A stretch of DNA of 64,000 nt from Diplolepis rosae (taxonomy: Eukaryota; Arthropoda; Insecta; Hymenoptera; Diplolepididae), in contig JAPYXD010000678.1 in NCBI GenBank assembly GCA_030998225.1, positions 372,001 through 436,000 on the forward strand, written 5' to 3'. How positions within the stretch are numbered: the first letter of the stretch is position 1; every line of letters begins with the position of its first letter. Shown here piece after piece: positions 51,410 to 64,000 of this stretch. The translations under genes were made by a program, and so were the position numbers. The notes beneath the pieces are model-generated. The model was given only the letters and a program-made list of their open reading frames with translations, was not told the DNA's origin and ran no database searches.

Positions 51410-52215
51410 ACAGGGTTGCGAAGGTAAAATACCTAACGTAATTTACATGGTTTTCTACACGTAATTGACGTATATGCTAGACTTAAAGTTTTGGCACGAA
51501 AATTACTTTTTTCCAGGAAAAGTTGCATTGCCATTGAAAATGATTTGCTAGCAGATAAGCAGATGCATATTGACAAAAGGCAAGATAGCACTTGCACTTT
51601 AAGTATGAGTCTTGTGCTCAATAAAAGCAATATTTCTTCAGTAGGAATAGTGCTGTTATACAATAACGCTAAAGTAAGTCTTGTGCTTAATGCTTATATA
51701 AAATAAAACTTCAATATGATGTCAATTAAAAAGAATTTACCGTGGCTAAAATTATTTAATAGTAAAGATGGTTCACAAAAGAAATGACAAATGTTCTTAA
51801 TTTTGCACAAATTATAATATAACTATTAAATTTAGTTTATGTCTTTTTAGTACTTTTTTTCAATGAACAATTTTTTTCTTGAGTTAGAAATCGAATGATA
51901 TAGACTTTATAAAACTATTTTTCTAAATCTCAAGACTCAACAACTGACATGTCAAAAAATTAAGCTTATAAATAAAATAAAATTTGAGTTTGAATTATTG
52001 AATATGAAATTATTAAATATTATTAATTTATTTCAAATTAATCAGTTGAGTTTGAAATTTCTGCCACTGCCTACATTATCGGAGAATCACTAGTCGCGTA
52101 TCAGATAGGATACGTTGCCAACATGTGTCCTCGTAGACAATTTCAAACTCTTATATCGCAAATAAATGCAAATTAAATTCAAATTTAAAGAATATGTAAT
52201 CTTTCTGTGGAAAAA
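51410..52215. other. Non-coding stretch
   Basis: No recognisable gene. A short open frame near 51,440-51,700 has no domain and is not supported. An ACGTAATTTACATGG word at 51,434 recurs around 53,082, so both may flank one inserted block. Confidence 0.45.
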
Positions 52216-52218
52216 AGA

Positions 52219-52308
52219 CGCCTTCGACTGCGCTGGGATTCGAACCCAGGTCTAGCAGTCGACCAGCAATCTAAATACCTGGGCTCGAATCCCAGCGCAG
52301 TCGAAAGC
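52219..52308. ncRNA. tRNA-like palindrome (not a normal tRNA gene)
   Basis: A 90-base inverted repeat whose arms each contain a T-arm (CTGGG-TTCGAA-CCCAG type) plus an acceptor-like CGCAGTCG / CGACTGCG stem. On the minus strand the middle reads GACTGCTAGA, like the anticodon loop of tRNA-Ser(GCT), followed by a T-arm. A proper D-arm and variable arm are missing. It is probably a tRNA-derived element or pseudogene in hairpin form. Confidence 0.5.
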
Positions 52309-52319
52309 GTTATTATTAA

Positions 52320-55300
52320 AGCTATCAATATTATTTTATTTTGCTGAAATAAAGGATCACTGAAAAGCTTATAAGCTTTACTTTACGATTTTTAAAAGGA
52401 TTATCTATTTCTGTAAGGTCCTCTTGAGATGGATGATTGTTATTCCCAGAATTGTATATTTTCGTTGATTTCACTTTACAGACGTTTCTTAACATAAATA
52501 AAACAATAATTTAGTATGAGTTTAAAGCAAAGTGATCACAGCATTAACATACATTATAAAGTCTGTATATTACTATAAAATTTATTGAAAAGAAAATTAC
52601 GTTATCCTGAATATAACATATTACAGTAGTTCGGTAAATATTTATAACTTCTCTAGGTTTTCTATTAAAATGATTGATATTCCAGTGATTAGCAAAAGAT
52701 AATAAACAATTATTTATTTACCTGTGACCTAAAAGCCGATCGTAAGCACTGTTTTTTAAAATTTTGTCAAACTGTAAACATTTTGCCACAATTTTATCAG
52801 TTTCTTTTAAACACTTGAAATTCAATTCCGACCATGAGACTTTATTTGCGCATTTCATTATTTTTCCTCCTTCAGATTTGCTCATTTTATATTTTGATTT
52901 TAATTTCGACACTTGCCGAATTAAGAAAAATGCAAATTTAAATTTTAACTATAATTAATTGCATAAACAAACACAACAAGAGAGATTATACATACTCTTT
53001 TAAGGTTCGCTACCTTGAATATGTAATTAACTACAGTTTTCGACGTAAATTACGTATATTACGTATATTACGTAATTTACATGGAAAGCCTCGAGTTACG
53101 CGTAATTTTGCAACCCTGCTGGTTAATGAATTTTTCCTTACTTCTTGCGTAGGGTGTACTTTGGATCGTATATCGACTCTCCAAAGCATTAATTCTCCCA
53201 GGCGCAGTGAACTTCACGCTGGAAATTTCGAAAGTCATTTTTCTTGTAAAACCAATACCTTCTCATTCATGATGAAAATGTAAGAATTTTAATATAATCT
53301 TCAATATAGTATTCACCGTATGAATCGTAGAAAATATTCATTTTTAATTTCACCATCATAAATATCGAGTTTGATTATAAACAAATAATTTGTAAATTCG
53401 GTTTTATAACTCTTTTAGGGCCGTCACAAACCTGACTTCATCCAATACTTTCCGTTCTCTTCATTCTTAAATTCATAGCGCAAGTGGATTTTTCCTAGCA
53501 CATTCCCTAGAGAACTGGCTGAACGGTAGGTTAACTGTTAACGAACGCAAATTTATTTTTAGATAAATTTAATTCAGATTCACATTCACTTTATGACCTG
53601 CTAGTAGAAAAAATGATTAATATTTCATTTGCACGCTTATAACAGTATTAAGCGTTGTCTTTTTAATAAAAAATTATATGTTGAATAATGGGATAGAAAA
53701 TATTTTTCAATCTTTTCATACAACTAATAAAAAATGAAACACAATAGTAATATGTAATCCAGATGGATTTATTTGACAAATGTAATTACACAATCGGAAG
53801 TTAATCATTCCACAAATTAGTCAGAAGTATCATGTTGCGTAGCATATGACAAATTAATAATTTTAAAAATGAAATAAAAAATTTGCTCAGACAGAATTAT
53901 AGCTAATTAAATTAATAGAATTGAAATTTGAATTAGTAGAGAATTACAAGTTATTGATCTAAATACTTACTAAAGTAATTCGTGAGCGATTCCGAACATT
54001 CACAATTACTTTAGTTTTCTACCTATTCAGATCAAGAGACTGTATTGAATTAATTTTGATAACATATACTTTTTTATGATTCACAGACAAATTTCTTCGA
54101 ATTTTTACCACATAGCAAAACAAATATTTGTATGATTCGAATAAATTTTTCTATAAACAAACATTTTTTCTAAATATGAAGTTTACTTTTTGAATGTAAA
54201 TAATAATTGAAGAGAATTTGATTCATCAAAAATATATAATTGAAAGCAGTCGATTATTTAGGAAAAGAAAGAATAAAACCTATAAGACTTATTTGATTAT
54301 TTGTAACTTTCAGAATCGCCTACTCCAATGGCGGTGAATAAAGTCAAGTTTACACATTTTAACGTACAATTGAGTTTTACAGGTCTACTTTAGATCTATT
54401 TAGAATAAAAAGCCATTTCATTTATATAATTTACAAATTTTTGCATTAATTTATATTAACCTAAATTTTTCAGTTTTAAATATTTTCCTAAATTCTTTGA
54501 TATTTATGAGTGGGGACTCTCTTTGTGAGACACATTGTTTCTAAGAAAAAGATTTGATTTTCTTCAATTTAACCAAAAGAAATTAATATTGTAAAAGTAG
54601 CATTAAAAAGAATAACTCGATCTGGCTTCATTGCCTTCATTGAGCTTTTGTGCTTATCGTCACTCAAATAGTAGAAACGCTCAGGTGGTAAATGGATTCT
54701 AACTTCCATCGTTTACCGACGCATCATGTACACCCCCTAAGCACGACAATGTAACTCTTAGGTGGACCCGCCAAAATGGCGGTGAAAAAAAGGCATGTTT
54801 TTAAGAATTTTTTTTGGTGATGCAGATAGTGTTAGTTCATTCAGTCAATCTCCATATAATAATGTAACATTTGAACAATATTTGCCTGAATTTTCATTGC
54901 AAAATATTGAAAATTGAGCGAGTGACAGTAAATCTCCGGAGGCGCCTCGAAAAAAAGTTGTTTTGCGGTGTACATCATAACTCGCAACAGAATCATTTGA
55001 AACTAAAAAATCAAAATGCATTTGTTGAAGGAGATGTTTTTCGAGGTCACCCTGGGAGTTTTTTTTTCGATGTTTCAATTTTTCGTAGCACTTGGAAGCC
55101 AAAAAACTGTTTTTCGCTAAAAAAATTGGCTAATTTGTTATTGTAAAATGAATAATTATTAAAATAAACAAAAAAGCTCCCAGGGATACCTAGTGATATA
55201 TGTGAAGAAGTACGGTCCAAAATTTAAAAACGATTTGTCTAGTAGATTTTTTTAAAAATTTTTGAAAAATAAAAAAAAATGCAAAAACAAACGTTTAAAT

Positions 55301-56080
55301 CCCCCCCCCCCCCCTTAAGGACTTGTAATCTCCCACCTCATCTCTGGCATTGGTTCACCATTTGCGAAACGTCTCCACTCAGTGATCCCAGATCAGTGTC
55401 TCCAGAACGTGGGGTTTTTCGGCCCCCACCACGTTCCCATCTGGGAGAAACACATGCAAACGTGGCGTGTCAGTGTGTCGGCTCTGCTACACGCTGCGGT
55501 CACCAGCTTCGTGTAAAGCCGAAGGTGCACGAAGACGGACTTGGTTACAATGCTTGAGTTTTCAAGTTATTTTTAGATTTCACGCTTCCGTTTATCGAGT
55601 CGAAATTAAGAATTGTATTTTTCTCGAATACGTGCAAAAGAGGCGTGAAGCAGACGACGAATTTGAATTTACGAAGTATATAGTTCAAGAAATAACACTT
55701 TTCTTCAATTTCTTGAAGAAAGTCTGCATGAAATAAACATCAGTATGATCTTGGAAAATTTCATGAGGATTTCAACACTTCAAAAATAAACTTTCAGTGA
55801 AATTTAGTGACAATAAATGTATAAAATTTGAATCAATATATAATTTTCCATTCAAATTTATATACTTCTTACTAATTTTGTACATTTAACAATTTTTCAA
55901 TTAGAACAATATTTTCTATCAAGATAAAATGAACATAAAATTCAAGTTCATAACTTATATTTTCAGTTATATGTTAGAAATATTTTCATCTCACATTTTT
56001 GTAGCCTAAGCACAAACTTTTCATTCCAAAACTTAAAATCTCTACGGAAATGGAAAATTGTCTAATAGCAGTAGATAAAT
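52320..56080. other. Long non-coding stretch
   Basis: No supported gene over 3.7 kb. It has weak repeats: ACGTATATTACGTATATTAC at 53,052-53,075, a partial reverse copy of the 48.9 kb repeat at 53,225-53,290, a run of about 16 C at 55,300-55,314, and GC-rich, repeat-like sequence at 55,320-55,560. Short open frames at 54,845-55,146 overlap on both strands and are not credible genes. Confidence 0.5.
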
Positions 56081-56082
56081 TA

Positions 56083-58346
56083 AAAAGCTAAAATATGTGT
56101 TTATTGGTATTTCCATATTAACATATAAATATCAATCAACTTTAAATTTTACATAAAAATGTTCGTTCGAAGTGTTCAAATCTTGTTACAATTTGACAAG
56201 ATTTTATGGAGGAGTGCAATCTTTTGGATGAAATATTTTGTAGTTCTTAATTTGTCTGTCCGTCTGAAATCGTAGTAAGATTTGAACAGTAAACAACAAA
56301 TTTTCCAATAGAATTCAGGATCAATAATAATTGATTCAGGAAATACTTCAACTCTGTAGAGCATTTTTGTATTTCGAATTCAAAATGTGTGCTTAAGCCA
56401 CAAAAAAGTAAGCTGAAAATGTAGATATAAAACTAATTATGTCATGTTTATGTCTTCTTAATGGAAAATACTTTGCATATAATTCTCTAATTCGATATTT
56501 TTTTAATGTATGAACATTCAAGAAATTGATAAATATTCCATCTTTTTATAGGAACTAAAAATTTCCGGATAATGCTTTGATTGAGAAAACTAAAAATTTG
56601 TCAAATATTGATATAAATTGCAATTTTACAATTGCATTATTTTTCAAATATTTTAACATCTCTTCAATCTTGATAATTCTTACAGAAGTTTATTTCATGT
56701 GAGTGACTTTTTCTTTTTCTAATGAAAGATTTCGTAATTCTAAATTCGGCCCAATTCGTAACATTGTAAAAAGATTTTAAAACTTCATAAAATTTTTTTT
56801 CTGTTTTATTGAAAGTCAATAAATATTCAATGTTTGGAATCGAAATATTAAGTAAATGATTTTTAATTTCTGGGAATAAACTGCTTTAATAAGACAATCT
56901 TTCTTCTTTGTGAGAAATGTCAATTTTAAAATTAAAATTCTACGCATAGGATACAAAAACATAATATGAAAATACTTTTATTACAGAATTTTGGAATATA
57001 CAAGTTGACCAATTTTTAATCGAGTAAATCGGCTACTTTAAGCAAAAAATTATGTTAAAAATATTTTATCACAAAAAAATAAGACACATTAAATTACGGT
57101 TTAAAATCCACATTCATAGATTGATGGTAAAAGCAGTTTAAAGTTTTTTAATCTTACGTTTTAGTGACGTATGCACAGACTTTTAATCAGATAAATGAAA
57201 TGCTTTATAGAAAGTCAAAATTTTCTTATTACTGCACTTAATCAAATTTATAAAGTAAAAATATTTTTTAATTGATGCTTTCACTCAATTCTTTAAACAT
57301 TCATTAATTGAAAATTGTACTCAAAATTTAATCTTGCAGCGTTCCAATATTCCCACAATGTTACAAAATCTTATTAATCATTATTTTAGTCGAATTATTT
57401 TCAAAATATTTAAAAAATAAATGTAAATATTTTGATTAAATACTCTGTCAAATTTTGCATTTGACTGATCTTGCAAAATTGTTGAAAGTTTTGAATACCG
57501 ATAGAAGAAACTTTAAATGAAATTTTATGTCCATAAATGCTTAAAGTTCTATATAGAAATATCAACTACAACATTCTCAAATTTTATAAATAAACTACTA
57601 AATTCAAAAAGTTTCGGATTTTTTTAAATACTGTACAAATTTCAAATATGAATCAGTCAAAATCTACTGATTATCAGTTAAATTTGACTGATTTAAATTA
57701 CTAAAAACAGGTTACTGTGCATCAGTCAAATTTCACTGATTACTTCAGTGAAAAGTAACTGATTTAACAGTAAAAAATATTGTTTCCACTGATGATTCAG
57801 TGAAAAGGCAAATCACTGATTCAATCAGTGAAAATTTGACTGATTCAGATTTAGAGTGTATACAAATTTCAAATATAAAGTGTACTCTGTACATTAATCA
57901 AACAAATTTAGAAGATGAATATTTTATTAAATATTCCTAAATATTATTGGAATATGATACATATCGATTTAGAAAAACTCCTTCAAAGTACTCAGACATT
58001 TTTCTTATTTTACGACATTTTTGCACCATGTTTGAACTTTGGGTAGGACTCAAGAAAACAATTGTAGACGTACTTTCATTACTTAGTAAAATACTATGCA
58101 GACTTGCTTTTTAAATTAAAGCGAAAACTTTTAAAACCTTTAACAATCGGTTGCATAGATTCGGCTCTAATCTTGGACGCAATTAGAGAAATAGGTTTTT
58201 TTGCTTTTTTTAGATCTAGTTTTTGCCTTAAACATAAAAGAAAGAAAACACATTTGAAATATTAAAATAAGAAAGCTGGTTCATTCTTAGAGAATCCCAA
58301 ATATTCTGAAATAAAACTCCTTTCCACACCACCACGTTGGTAGAGT
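56083..58346. repeat. Left arm of a giant inverted repeat around the hAT gene
   Basis: Reverse complement of 61,735-64,000 at high identity over at least 2.26 kb; for example the inner ends GTGGTAGAGTTT / AAACTCTACCAACG and the outer ends AAAGCTAAAATATGTGTTTA match. The right arm is cut by the window edge, so the true left limit may lie before 56,083. Inside the arm a nested palindromic patch with TCAGT words lies at 57,640-57,860. Confidence 0.9.
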
Positions 58347-59029
58347 TTACTAGCAATAGTTCAATACATTTTATGTACACTTTCAAGGCACATCGTTTTT
58401 CCTTTTGCAAAAATTTTTAAAACTTCCAATTTTTCAAGTAATTGGGAGAAGTACATTTTAAAAAAAAATTGTTTTCTCTACTTCTACTCGCGCTAGCTTA
58501 ACAAATTTTCAGAATTTTACGATTTTATTAATATTGTATTAAGTGTCTACATTTTCTGAAACTATCTACAGGAGAAAAATTTTAATACTTCAGTAAAGAA
58601 AGTTTTCTGAAAAGTTGTAGCTCAATCAGATTAATAGCCAAAACGTTACAAATGTTTTAAATCGCAAACGAACGGTATAGAGGTCAAATTGGAGACGAAA
58701 ACAAATAATAATAGCAACCTTCTTTTGTTTTCTTCTAAGATATACTTGATTCTCGCTTTATGCGTTATTTGAGAAGGCAAGAGTGTGGATTCTTCATATT
58801 TTTATCGTAATTCCTTATTGAAAACGGCAAAAGTAAGAATATTATATTATTATTTGGTGATACGTCAGTGCTCTTACGTACGTTATTGTTTGATGCTTGT
58901 GGGTAAGTTTATTTTGTGAAACTTAATTTGTGTGCAGATTACAAATTATCCACATTCGCTCAATTTTATCGACTTTTCATCTTATTAATTCTTTTCAAAT
59001 AATTCTGTTTTCCTTCGTCGTATAATTTA
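58347..59029. other. 5' flank of the hAT gene
   Basis: Unique sequence between the left arm and the transposase start. No TIR could be fixed with confidence. Likely holds the promoter and 5' UTR. Confidence 0.4.
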
Positions 59030-61258
59030 TTGTTCACAATGAGTAATCCGGTTGACCCAAATTCGAGTGTTTTGAAGGACAGCCAGGTTCAAACGAAGGT
59101 TGACCACCGTTTGAACTCTGGTTCAAACGAATGTCAACCCGCTAGAAAAGTCATGAAAAATGCAAAAAATTTTCAGTTGGGATGGTTTGAGGAATTTCCG
59201 TCGTGGAGAGAGTGGGTGGTTACATTAGCAGATGAAACAAGATTTCATTGCAAAATTTGCAATAAAACGTTGCTATGTGGCAAATCGGAAATTGAAAAGC
59301 ATGAAGCATCTTTATCACACAGAAAGAAGCAAGAGTTTTCAAATAAATTAGAATGTTATGGAGTAGTAAGTGAAAATTCTTCTAATGTAACTGCCAATTC
59401 TTACAGTGTTGAACCTTGTGTAGCAAGTTCTTCTGCTTCAGAATTCACAAATTCCACGATTCCGGAAAGTGTTACTTTCAAACAGAAAGTACAAGAAGCA
59501 GAGATTAGGATTAGTACATTTTTCGTAGAGCATAATTTACCATTCGCGATTTCATCAGAATTGATAGGACTTTTCCAAGATATGGAACCTTCGGTTTTAA
59601 AAGACGTTAGATTGAGCCACACTAAAATGGTCCTAGTTGTAAATAACGTCGTATGTGCTGCTGAAACTGATCGCATGGCAAATATTTTGCGTAAGCAATC
59701 ATTTTCAGTGTACGAAGACGAAACGACCGACAGGACTCTAGAAAAGTGGCTGTCATTAATGGTTCGATATGTGGAGCCAACGACATTTTCTGTCAGGGTG
59801 GAATTGCTCCAGCTTATTAATGTAAATGCTTCGGATTGTTCTGCCTCTAAAATTTTTGATGCGTTCGAAAAAGCATTGTCCGGGCAGAAAATCCCTTTAT
59901 CTAATATCTGTGCTTTAGCTTGTGATAATGCACAGGTGATGGTCGGCAATAGGTCCTCATTTAAAACAAAATTAAAGGAAAAAAGTCCCCGTTTAATTGT
60001 TTTCCCGTGTGTCTCGCATTCGTCAGCAATTGTAGCAAAATATGCTTGTGCCACAATCCCAGATGTAAAGGATTTAATCAAAGATTTGCCAGCTTTTCTT
60101 AATGCTAGCTCCAAGCGAACGGCTATTTTTCGATCGATTGTTTTGGAATTAGGAAATGACTATCAAAAAATTCCTAGTCATTCTGATACTCGCTGGCTTG
60201 TCCGCTATCGATGCATAGATATTATAATAAAGAATTGGGAAGTTATTCTTCAGTATCTTATGGTCCTAGTATCTGAGAAGGTAGAGAAGGCCAAAGACTT
60301 GTTAGGAAAAATGCAGAATCCTTTGACACTCGCATATTTCCTATTCTTAAAATTTACTTTGAATAGGTTCAACGTATACAATGCGAAATTTCAAAGTCGC
60401 GAAACAATGGTTCAGGAACTCCAGCCAAACTCGGCTAAATTCTTCGTATGGATTCTTAGCAGTTATTTGAAAGAGGGTCTTCTTCAACCGAATTTATTCT
60501 TTCAAATCATTAGAAATGTTAACTTTGCAGATCCTAGTAATCAAAAGCCGCTTTAAGACATTGACGTTGGTAAGGAAACGCGAGAATATTTCCAGCAGCA
60601 ACTTACAAACAAGAAGTTGCAAATAGTAGAAGTTGATCTATTTCTTCGTAATTGCTTGAAATTTTATGTCACAGCAAGCGAAGAAATTCGCAATCGACTT
60701 CCTTTTGATGACATCTTTTTGTCTTGCTTTGCTGTTTTCCGGCCTCTAGTAGCTTTCTATGCTGATCGAAGCGAAACTTTTCCTAGGGTCTGGAAAGTTT
60801 GTCAAGATTTAGGGTCGTTTGATAGAATAGGTGTACAAAAAGAGTGGGATTCTTTACTCAAAATCAGACAGGAACTCAAAGAAAAGTGGTCGAATTTATC
60901 TTTTGACGAAATGTGGTCTAGTATCGGTGTATCTTCGACGAGTACAGGAGAAAAACTTTTTCCAAATTTGACCTCAGTATTAAATCATGTTCGGAGTCTT
61001 CCTCATTCAAATGCTGAGGCGGAGCGAGGTTTCTCCATGCTCACGGACGCGAAAACTCCCAAAAGAAATCGCTTAGGAAACAGGACGGTCAACTCAATTT
61101 GTGTTACTCGATCAGCCCTAAAGGCGAGAGCTGAAACAGCCAGAACAACGAGCATCACTTCGAAGCATTTGCAATTAATGACCGAAAATCTATATGAGAT
61201 GGCAGAAAGTGATAGGGAAAGTGGTTTGTCGCTCTTCGCTCACGAAGGAGAGGATTAA
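59030..61258 (+). pseudogene. hAT-superfamily transposase with one nonsense codon
   Basis: A single frame of 742 codons, interrupted only by TAA at 60,554-60,556. A BED-type zinc finger lies at C74, C77, H91 and H97. The middle has YEDETTDRTLEKWLSLMVRY, the usual place of a catalytic Asp, and LACDNAQVMVGNRSSF and CVSHSSAIVAKYA with a CxxH-like block. The C-terminal dimerisation region is SLPHSNAEAERGFSMLTDAK. It resembles the ZBED/FAM200-like branch of hAT proteins. hAT enzymes cut out and reinsert DNA with 8-base duplications. Start: ATG at 59,030, with a second ATG four codons on. The single stop in an otherwise clean frame points to a recent loss. Confidence 0.85.
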
Positions 61259-61734
61259 TTCTAATGGCCAAGGCATGGCGTTAATCAATTTCAAACCCCT
61301 TTCTTACTCACAAAATAATGACATTTTATTTCTTATATCAGAGATACGTTCTTTATTCCTTTCTTCGCGTGCCTCGGGTATGGAAATTGTTTAGTTTTAA
61401 TTATTATTTTGTGAGTAAGAAAACATACTGAAATTGAGTAATATCACGCTTTGGGCATAAATGAGAGGCAAGGGGACTCACAATAATCAAGCACCCCAAA
61501 TCATCCCGAATTAATCAAACTTCTTCATTATTTGATTTAAAACAAAACATTTTTGTTCGACGTATACTGGCATTTGATAGAGGCAAGCCTGAAGTACGGG
61601 CTACATTTGTAGCGTTTTTTACCACTTTGCTTCATTTTTTTCCTTTTTTCTTTTTGCTTGAAAGCAAAAACCCTTTTCGTTTCGTAGGACGTGGACTAGG
61701 CCTACAGAGGATACCACGTAAAAAAACGAGCCTT
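61259..61734. other. 3' flank of the hAT gene
   Basis: Non-coding; a short AT-rich 3' UTR-like region containing an inverted TTTCTTACTCACAAAATAAT word (near 61,300 and 61,405). No hAT terminal repeat was securely recognised. Confidence 0.4.
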
Positions 61735-64000
61735 AAACTCTACCAACGTGGTGGTGTGGAAAGGAGTTTTATTTCAGAATATTTGGGATTCTCTAAGAAT
61801 GAACCAGCTTTCTTATTTTAATATTTCAAATGTGTTTTTTTTCTTTTATGTTTAAGGCAAAAACTAGATCTAAAAAAGCAAAAAAACCTATTTCTCTAAT
61901 TGCGTCCAAGATTAGAGCCGAATCTATGCAACCGATTGTTAAAGGTTTTAAAAGTTTTCGCTTCAATTTAAAAAGCAAGTCTTCATAGTATTTTACTAAG
62001 TAATGAAAGTATGTCTACAATTGTTTTCTTGAGTCCTACCCAAAGGTCAAACATGGTGCAAAAATGTCGTAAAATAAGAAAAATGTCTGAGTACTTTGAA
62101 GGAGTTTTTCTAAATCGATATGTATCATATTCCAATAATATTTAGGAATATTTAATAAAATATTCATCTTCTAAATTTGTTTGATTAATGTACAGAGTAC
62201 ACTTTATATTTGAAATTTGTATACACTCTAAATCTGAATCAGTCAAATTTTCACTGATTGAATCAGTGATTTGCCTTTTCACTGAATCATCAGTGGAAAC
62301 AATATTTTTTACTGTTAAATCAGTTACTTTTCACTGAAGTAATCAGTGAAATTTGACTGATTCACAGTAACCTGTTTTTAGTTATTTAAATCAGTCAAAT
62401 TTAACTGATAATCAGTAGATTTTGACTGATTCATATTTGAAATTTGTACAGTTTTTAAAAAAATCCGAAACTTTTTGAATTTAGTAGTTTATTTATAAAA
62501 TTTGAGAATGTTGTAGTTGATATTTCTATATAGAACTTTAAGCATTTATGGACATAAAATTTCATTTAAAGTTTCTTCTATCGGTATTCAAAACTTTCAA
62601 CAATTTTGCAAGATCAGTCAAATGCAAAATTTGACAGAGTATTTAATCAAAATATTTACATTTATTTTTTAAATATTTTGAAAATAATTCGACTAAAATA
62701 ATGATTAATAAGATTTTGTAACATTGTGGGAATATTGGAACGCTGCAAGATTAAATTTTGAGTACAATTTTCAATTAATGAATGTTTAAAGAATTGAGTG
62801 AAAGCATCAATTAAAAAATATTTTTACTTTATAAATTTGATTAAGTGCAGTAATAAGAAAATTTTGACTTTCTATAAAGCATTTCATTTATCTGATTAAA
62901 AGTCTGTGCATACGTCACTAAAACGTAAGATTAAAAAACTTTAAACTGCTTTTACCATCAATCTATGAATGTGAATTTTAAACCGTAATTTAATGTGTCT
63001 TATTTTTTTTTAATAAAATATTTTTAACATAATTTTTTGCTTAAAGTAGCCGATTTACTCGATTAAAAATTGGTCAACTTGTATATTCCAAAATTCTGTA
63101 ATAAAAGTATTTTCATATTATGTTTTTGTATCCTATGCGTAGAATTTTAATTTTAAAATTGAGATTTCTCACAAAGAAGAAAGATTGTCTTATTAAAGCA
63201 GTTTATTCCCAGAAATTAAAAATCATTTACTTAATATTTCGATTCCAAACATTGAATATTTATTGACTTTCAATAAAACAGAAAAAAAATTTTATGAAGT
63301 TTTAAAATCTTTTTACAATGTTACGAATTGGGCCGAATTTAGAATTACGAAATCTTTCATTAGAAAAAGAAAAAGTCACTCACATGAAATAAACTTCTGT
63401 AAGAATTATCAAGATTGAAGAGATGTTAAAATATTTGAAAAATAATGCAATTGTAAAATTGCAATTTATATCAATATTTGACAAATTTTTAGTTTTCTCA
63501 ATCAAAGCATTATCCGGAAATTTTTAGTTCCTATAAAAAGATGGAATATTTATCAATTTCTTGAATGTTCATACATTAAAAAAATATCGAATTAGAGAAT
63601 TATATGCAAAGTATTTTCCATTAAGAAGACATAAACATGACATAATTAGTTTTATATCTACATTTTCAGGTTACTTTTTTGTGGCTTAAGCACACATTTT
63701 GAATTCGAAATACAAAAATGCTCTACAGAGTTGAAGTATTTCCTGAATCAATTATTATTGATCCTGAATTCTATTGGAAAATTTGTTGTTTACTGTTCAA
63801 ATCTTACTACGATTTCAGACGGACAGACAAATTAAGAACTACAAAATATTTCATCCAAAAGATTGCACTCCTCCATAAAATCTTGTCAAATTGTAACAAG
63901 ATTTGAACACTTCGAACGAACATTTTTATGTAAAATTTAAAGTTGATTGATATTTATATGTTAATATGGAAATACCAATAAACACATATTTTAGCTTTTT
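61735..64000. repeat. Right arm of the giant inverted repeat (runs off the window)
   Basis: Mirror of 56,083-58,346. The 62-codon frame at 63,718-63,906 is the exact counterpart of the one at 56,176-56,364, so it is a repeat-borne open frame, not evidence of a gene. The TCAGT-rich palindromic patch recurs at 62,230-62,450. Confidence 0.9.

Noticed and set aside
54845..55146. Two overlapping frames on opposite strands
   Set aside because: No domain on either strand; mutual shadows in AT-rich sequence.
56176..56364. A 62-codon frame repeated identically at 63,718-63,906
   Set aside because: Identity is explained by the giant inverted repeat; it does not show selection for a protein.

Overview
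The window looks like a transposon-dense, AT-rich arthropod chromosome, most likely an insect (a hymenopteran is plausible but not proven). Introns are small with GT-AG ends, and the element types are typical of insects: Ty3/gypsy errantivirus-like, R1-clade LINE, Transib, hAT, CACTA-like with a DUF4806 gene, THAP, and many palindromic MITEs. No conserved single-copy host gene was recognised. Most coding sequence belongs to mobile elements, and most copies carry breaks.

Region 1 (143-14,960, minus strand) is a very large Ty3/gypsy endogenous retrovirus-like element. Its 3' LTR (143-994) and polypurine tract (995-1006) are visible, and its 5' end is cut off inside gag. Between integrase and the 3' LTR it holds about 7.5 kb of tightly packed accessory genes: a CARD-domain-only protein, a mononegavirus/chuvirus-type envelope glycoprotein, a tandem dsRNA-binding-domain (dsRBD) protein broken by a frameshift, a dsRBD plus zinc-knuckle protein, a second envelope of errantivirus/baculovirus F type, two small Cys-rich proteins and another dsRBD protein. 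Pol has a long hydrophobic, AT-hook and acidic insert between RNase H and integrase. This is the strongest candidate for an undescribed system: a retroelement with two unrelated envelopes and what look like anti-apoptotic and anti-RNAi modules.

Region 2 (14,960-22,680) is an island between two broken gypsy elements. It carries two divergent copies, head to head, of a two-gene cassette. One gene encodes an acidic CCHC zinc-knuckle protein (with RG-type repeats in one copy). The other is a four-exon gene encoding a new helical module, an RS repeat and a Tudor/PWWP-like barrel. The left copy is intact; the right copy has a frameshift and lost its end. The 9-10 base motif AGTTTACCGT recurs some twenty times, always in the orientation of the adjacent cassette and often just before a start codon.

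Region 3 (22,680-28,010) holds a 5' gypsy fragment (LTR, SAP-domain gag, protease, start of RT) and a THAP-domain gene whose intron carries a Tc1-like palindrome. Region 4 (28,100-38,700) is a CACTA-like transposase with its DUF4806 gene on the minus strand, then a second decayed DUF4806 gene on the plus strand split by a 1.35 kb palindromic element. Region 5 (40,338-47,301) is a 5'-truncated R1-type LINE whose RT is split by a complete 3.6 kb Transib with 5-base target duplication and RSS-like termini. Region 6 (47,300-56,080) is non-coding repeats: a decayed tandem repeat, MITE copies and a tRNA-like hairpin. Region 7 (56,083-64,000) is a hAT transposase gene, with one nonsense codon, between inverted arms at least 2.26 kb long that run off the right edge.
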